12,728 bases of DNA, taken from assembly GCA_003505905.1 (NCBI GenBank), contig DNXM01000075.1, positions 1 through 12,728 of the forward strand. The letters run 5' to 3'. Positions 10,072 through 12,728 of this stretch are shown one piece after another. This stretch comes from Oscillospiraceae bacterium (GTDB taxonomy: Bacteria > Bacillota > Clostridia > Oscillospirales > Acutalibacteraceae). The notes under the pieces are model-generated. The model searched no databases. It was given only the letters and a program-made list of their open reading frames with translations, and was not told the DNA's origin. The translations under genes and the position numbers were made by a program. Position 1 is the stretch's first letter. Every line of letters starts with the position of its first letter.

Positions 10072-12728
10072 TCAGTGTAGAATACGGTATAAAATATCTT
10101 TGGCATAGAACGCAAGGGATGCGCCGTAGATAATCAGGAAAGCGCCGAAGAAGGCGAGCAGGAACAGAACAAAAAGGATGATTGAAACGGTTCGGTTAAT
10201 TCTGAATTCCCGCTTTTTCCACAGCATCAGCAACGCAAAGCCGAGCAAGCCGACGGCGCTTAATGCAAGACCGAGTGCAAGCCCCGGTGTGCGGTGGCGC
10301 AGGGTTACCTGACCGCTTCCGTTCGGCAATTCAACGGCAAGGTAGGCGCCGAGCGCTTTGGTGACGGTAGCCTTTTCGCCGTTTACCGTGGCTTCCCAAC
10401 CGCTGTCGTAGCTGATGGGAATGAACAAATAGTTTGCTTCGCTGTTTGTGTTGTTATAGTCAAAGGCAAGGCTTGTTTTGCCTTTTGACAGGTTGGAAAT
10501 TTGAACGGAGGAAGCGGAAAGAGCCTGCATTTTGTCTAATGAAAGGTACCCGAGCTGGACGGTCTTTTTTGTCAAGTTGAATTGAGCGGAACGGGAAATC
10601 TCAACCTCTACGGTTTCGCCCGCATTAAAAGAGCCGAGATCTAAAATGCCGTTGACTGCGTCGGACGGATAAAGACCGATGCCGGTATGCTTGTAATACG
10701 GCACATTGATGCTTTGCCCGTTTACTTTGATATGTGTGTTTTCGGTTGACCAAAAGTCGCAGGCGTTTAAGTAGAGAATTTCATTTTTTCCTGCGGTGTA
10801 GATAAATATAACGGTTTCGTCGTTGCTTTGTTTCAGCTCAATTCGTTCCGTCGTTTTTCCGCTTGTGTCGGTGTAAGCAATCAAATTGTCATCGCTTTGT
10901 GTGAACATTCGGTAGAGCTGATTTTGCGTATCAAATCTTTTCTTGGCAAGCTCGACATCTTTTTCACAAACGGTCAAATCGGTTTCAATGCTCTTGTCAG
11001 CCGTCAGTCCGAGCGGTAGGGCATAGTCGTTTTTATAAGTCGAAAAGTTTTCGGTCTTTTCAAGCAGGGTGTAGCCACTTGTTTTATAGTAGCTGTTGCG
11101 GGAAACGGCTTTTTCGATTCCCAAAAGGCTGTCGGTAAAAATCGTTCCGCCCGAATCCAGCAAACGGGTGTATTGCTTGGAATAACCCAAAGCGAACGCA
11201 GCTTTTTGTACCGTGCTCGGAATGAAGTGGGTCCAGTTGGACAACGCCTGTGTCTGCGTGATAAACGGATAGTTGGTGTTCAGGCTCGTATCGGGGTTTT
11301 TGATTCGACCGAGCGTACTTGTGCTCAAATCCATTTCGGATGCTTCGGCACAGTATTTAACATAGCTTTCGCTTTGATAGGTGGTTTGACGGTTAGTCTT
11401 TAGCGAAAAATTGGCAATGCCGTAGTAGGCGATGCCGGTGCATTCCGCAAGCACAAGCACCGTGCAAAGCACACGGGTGAATAGCTTGCTCTGCTGTGTG
11501 CTCATCAAGGCAACGACAAGCCCTAAGGTGAACACGACAATCCAGCAGGCTGTTTTGAGGTTGGATTTCATGGGGACGATGTTCAGGTAGATAAGCGTGC
11601 CGAGGAATGCCGCTGAAAGAACGAAAATCAGAAAACGGTCAATGGTTTTCGGCACATTTGCCGTAAACGGTCGGAAGGTTTCGCCGTACTGCTCCAAATA
11701 CCGAAGTGCCAAGCAAAGCAAAAAGAACACGGAGGTGTAGAAAAAGCGCATGGGGAATTGGACATATTTTCCGCCGTGCCAAAAAAGATTGGCGTTTTCA
11801 AGCACGACTTGGGAGAACATCAGGAAGACACTGCCGCCGATAAAAACAGCTTGCTTGAATTGCTTTCTGAACAGCTTTCGCAGGAAGAACAGCAATGCAA
11901 AAGCGGCGGCAAATTCCAACCCCATGACAAGGGGAACCTTTTCCCACATCACATAAAGAGAAGTTTCTCTCAAAATATGAAGAATCATTCCTTCCGAGGC
12001 GGCATCGTTTATGTTGTTGCTGAAACGCTGAGAGGTCAGTGAGAGCAAGGCGGAGGGAACCATGTGAAAGCAGGAGAGAAGCGCACCGACAACGGAAGAA
12101 ATGCCAAGCAGGGCGGTGCGCTGCGGTGCCTGCTTTTTCGGAACGGCGGTCAGCAGATACAGTCCGCCCAAAAAGAATACGGCGAGGGATATCATGTAGC
12201 CTTGATAAAAGGATAGATAGAGCGCAATGGCATAGCAGACCGTGTAAAGAATCGGTTTGTTTTCATCAAGCAGTCGTTTTAATCCCCACAGAAGAAGCGG
12301 AAACAGAATCACAAAATCCAGCCACGACAAATTGGTGTAGTAAGTCATGGCATATCCGCTCAACGCATAGGAAACCGAAAACAGAATTTTCCAAATGGAC
12401 GGTGCTTTCGGGAACATTTTTTCAAAGCTCAACCTTGCGGTGAATGCCGCCGCAATGCTTCTTACCCAAACGAGAACACTTAAAGCATATATCAGATTCT
12501 CACGCTTAAAAAAATAAAGCAGCAAATCAAAGGGAGTAACCGAATAGGATGCCGCTACACTGATGCCGAGCCCCGAGTACCAGTCGAACAGCAGGGCTTT
12601 ATCGCCGTGCAGCCAGTCATAGATATGATACACAATCGGAAGTGTGCCCTGTGCCATGTCACCGCTCGTCACATTGATTGTGCCGAACGGCCAAATGCGT
12701 TTGAGCAAAAACACCACCAACAGCAGAG
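10072..12728 (-). CDS. yfhO: YfhO-family polytopic membrane protein (GT-C-like), N-terminus outside window
   Basis: YfhO proteins are large membrane proteins with a GT-C glycosyltransferase-like fold. The Bacillus and Listeria members take part in glycosylating lipoteichoic acid on the outside of the membrane, using sugars delivered on undecaprenyl phosphate. The frame is open to the window edge, so the TTG at 12720 is probably internal; about 885 residues are seen and perhaps 20 with the first membrane helix are missing. The early WPFG and SGDMAQGTLP stretch, with its conserved acidic residue in the first outer loop, and DWYSGLGI are family hallmarks. Many hydrophobic segments follow through about residue 430, then a polar beta-rich region (about 430-815) and two C-terminal membrane helices (about 808-830 and 840-868). 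It ends with TGA at 10072-10074, 42 bases before parA. Substrate is unknown, and no glycosyltransferase partner such as CsbB is in view. Confidence 0.87.
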   Translation of the reverse strand, partial: LLLVVFLLKRIWPFGTINVTSGDMAQGTLPIVYHIYDWLHGDKALLFDWYSGLGISVAASYSVTPFDLLLYFFKRENLIYALSVLVWVRSIAAAFTARLSFEKMFPKAPSIWKILFSVSYALSGYAMTYYTNLSWLDFVILFPLLLWGLKRLLDENKPILYTVCYAIALYLSFYQGYMISLAVFFLGGLYLLTAVPKKQAPQRTALLGISSVVGALLSCFHMVPSALLSLTSQRFSNNINDAASEGMILHILRETSLYVMWEKVPLVMGLEFAAAFALLFFLRKLFRKQFKQAVFIGGSVFLMFSQVVLENANLFWHGGKYVQFPMRFFYTSVFFLLCLALRYLEQYGETFRPFTANVPKTIDRFLIFVLSAAFLGTLIYLNIVPMKSNLKTACWIVVFTLGLVVALMSTQQSKLFTRVLCTVLVLAECTGIAYYGIANFSLKTNRQTTYQSESYVKYCAEASEMDLSTSTLGRIKNPDTSLNTNYPFITQTQALSNWTHFIPSTVQKAAFALGYSKQYTRLLDSGGTIFTDSLLGIEKAVSRNSYYKTSGYTLLEKTENFSTYKNDYALPLGLTADKSIETDLTVCEKDVELAKKRFDTQNQLYRMFTQSDDNLIAYTDTSGKTTERIELKQSNDETVIFIYTAGKNEILYLNACDFWSTENTHIKVNGQSINVPYYKHTGIGLYPSDAVNGILDLGSFNAGETVEVEISRSAQFNLTKKTVQLGYLSLDKMQALSASSVQISNLSKGKTSLAFDYNNTNSEANYLFIPISYDSGWEATVNGEKATVTKALGAYLAVELPNGSGQVTLRHRTPGLALGLALSAVGLLGFALLMLWKKREFRINRTVSIILFVLFLLAFFGAFLIIYGASLAFYAKDILYRILH

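Noticed and set aside
12718..12720. TTG as the start of the yfhO-family protein
   Set aside because: The frame stays open to the window edge and the family normally has a first membrane helix before this point, so the real start is probably outside.

Overview
The window carries eight protein-coding genes and almost no non-coding DNA. It looks like a chromosomal segment of a Gram-positive bacterium, probably a member of class Clostridia (Oscillospiraceae-like). The grounds are gene content (RqcH-type NFACT protein, YfhO-family membrane protein, Soj/Spo0J-type ParAB, low-to-mid GC close to half) and protein flavour; the taxonomic call is inference. I see no mobile element, CRISPR array, tRNA, rRNA, phage gene or toxin-antitoxin pair.

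Layout, left to right. (1) Bases 1-801, plus strand: 3' part of ligA, the NAD-dependent DNA ligase, cut by the window edge. (2) 796-1758, minus strand: an RluA-family pseudouridine synthase, convergent with ligA and overlapping its end by 6 bases. (3) A 96-base divergent intergenic region with a good promoter for the pseudouridine synthase. (4) 1855-6644, plus strand: uvrB then uvrA, two bases apart, the damage-recognition part of nucleotide excision repair. uvrA is interrupted by an in-frame TAG at 6270-6272, codon 818, after which the same frame continues through the rest of a normal UvrA. (5) 6645-12728, minus strand: a leftward cluster transcribed in the order yfhO (5' end outside the window), parA, parB, rqcH, with gaps of 42, 4 and 3 bases. 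rqcH converges on uvrA with no base between the two stop codons.

Functionally, ligA, uvrB and uvrA belong to DNA repair: UvrA and UvrB find lesions and LigA seals the repaired strand. The leftward cluster mixes a polytopic membrane glycosyltransferase-like protein, the chromosome segregation pair ParA/ParB, and the ribosome quality control factor RqcH. The tight spacing suggests cotranscription of at least parA-parB-rqcH.

The main points for a second look are the amber codon in uvrA just before its second ABC signature motif, two probable intrinsic terminators of leftward genes embedded in the coding sequence of the convergent neighbours (in ligA and in uvrA), a Shine-Dalgarno sequence separated from the parA start by a small hairpin, and a Glu in place of the key Asp in the RqcH Asp-Arg motif. 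I did not find evidence of a new kind of biological system; this is mostly ordinary housekeeping sequence.
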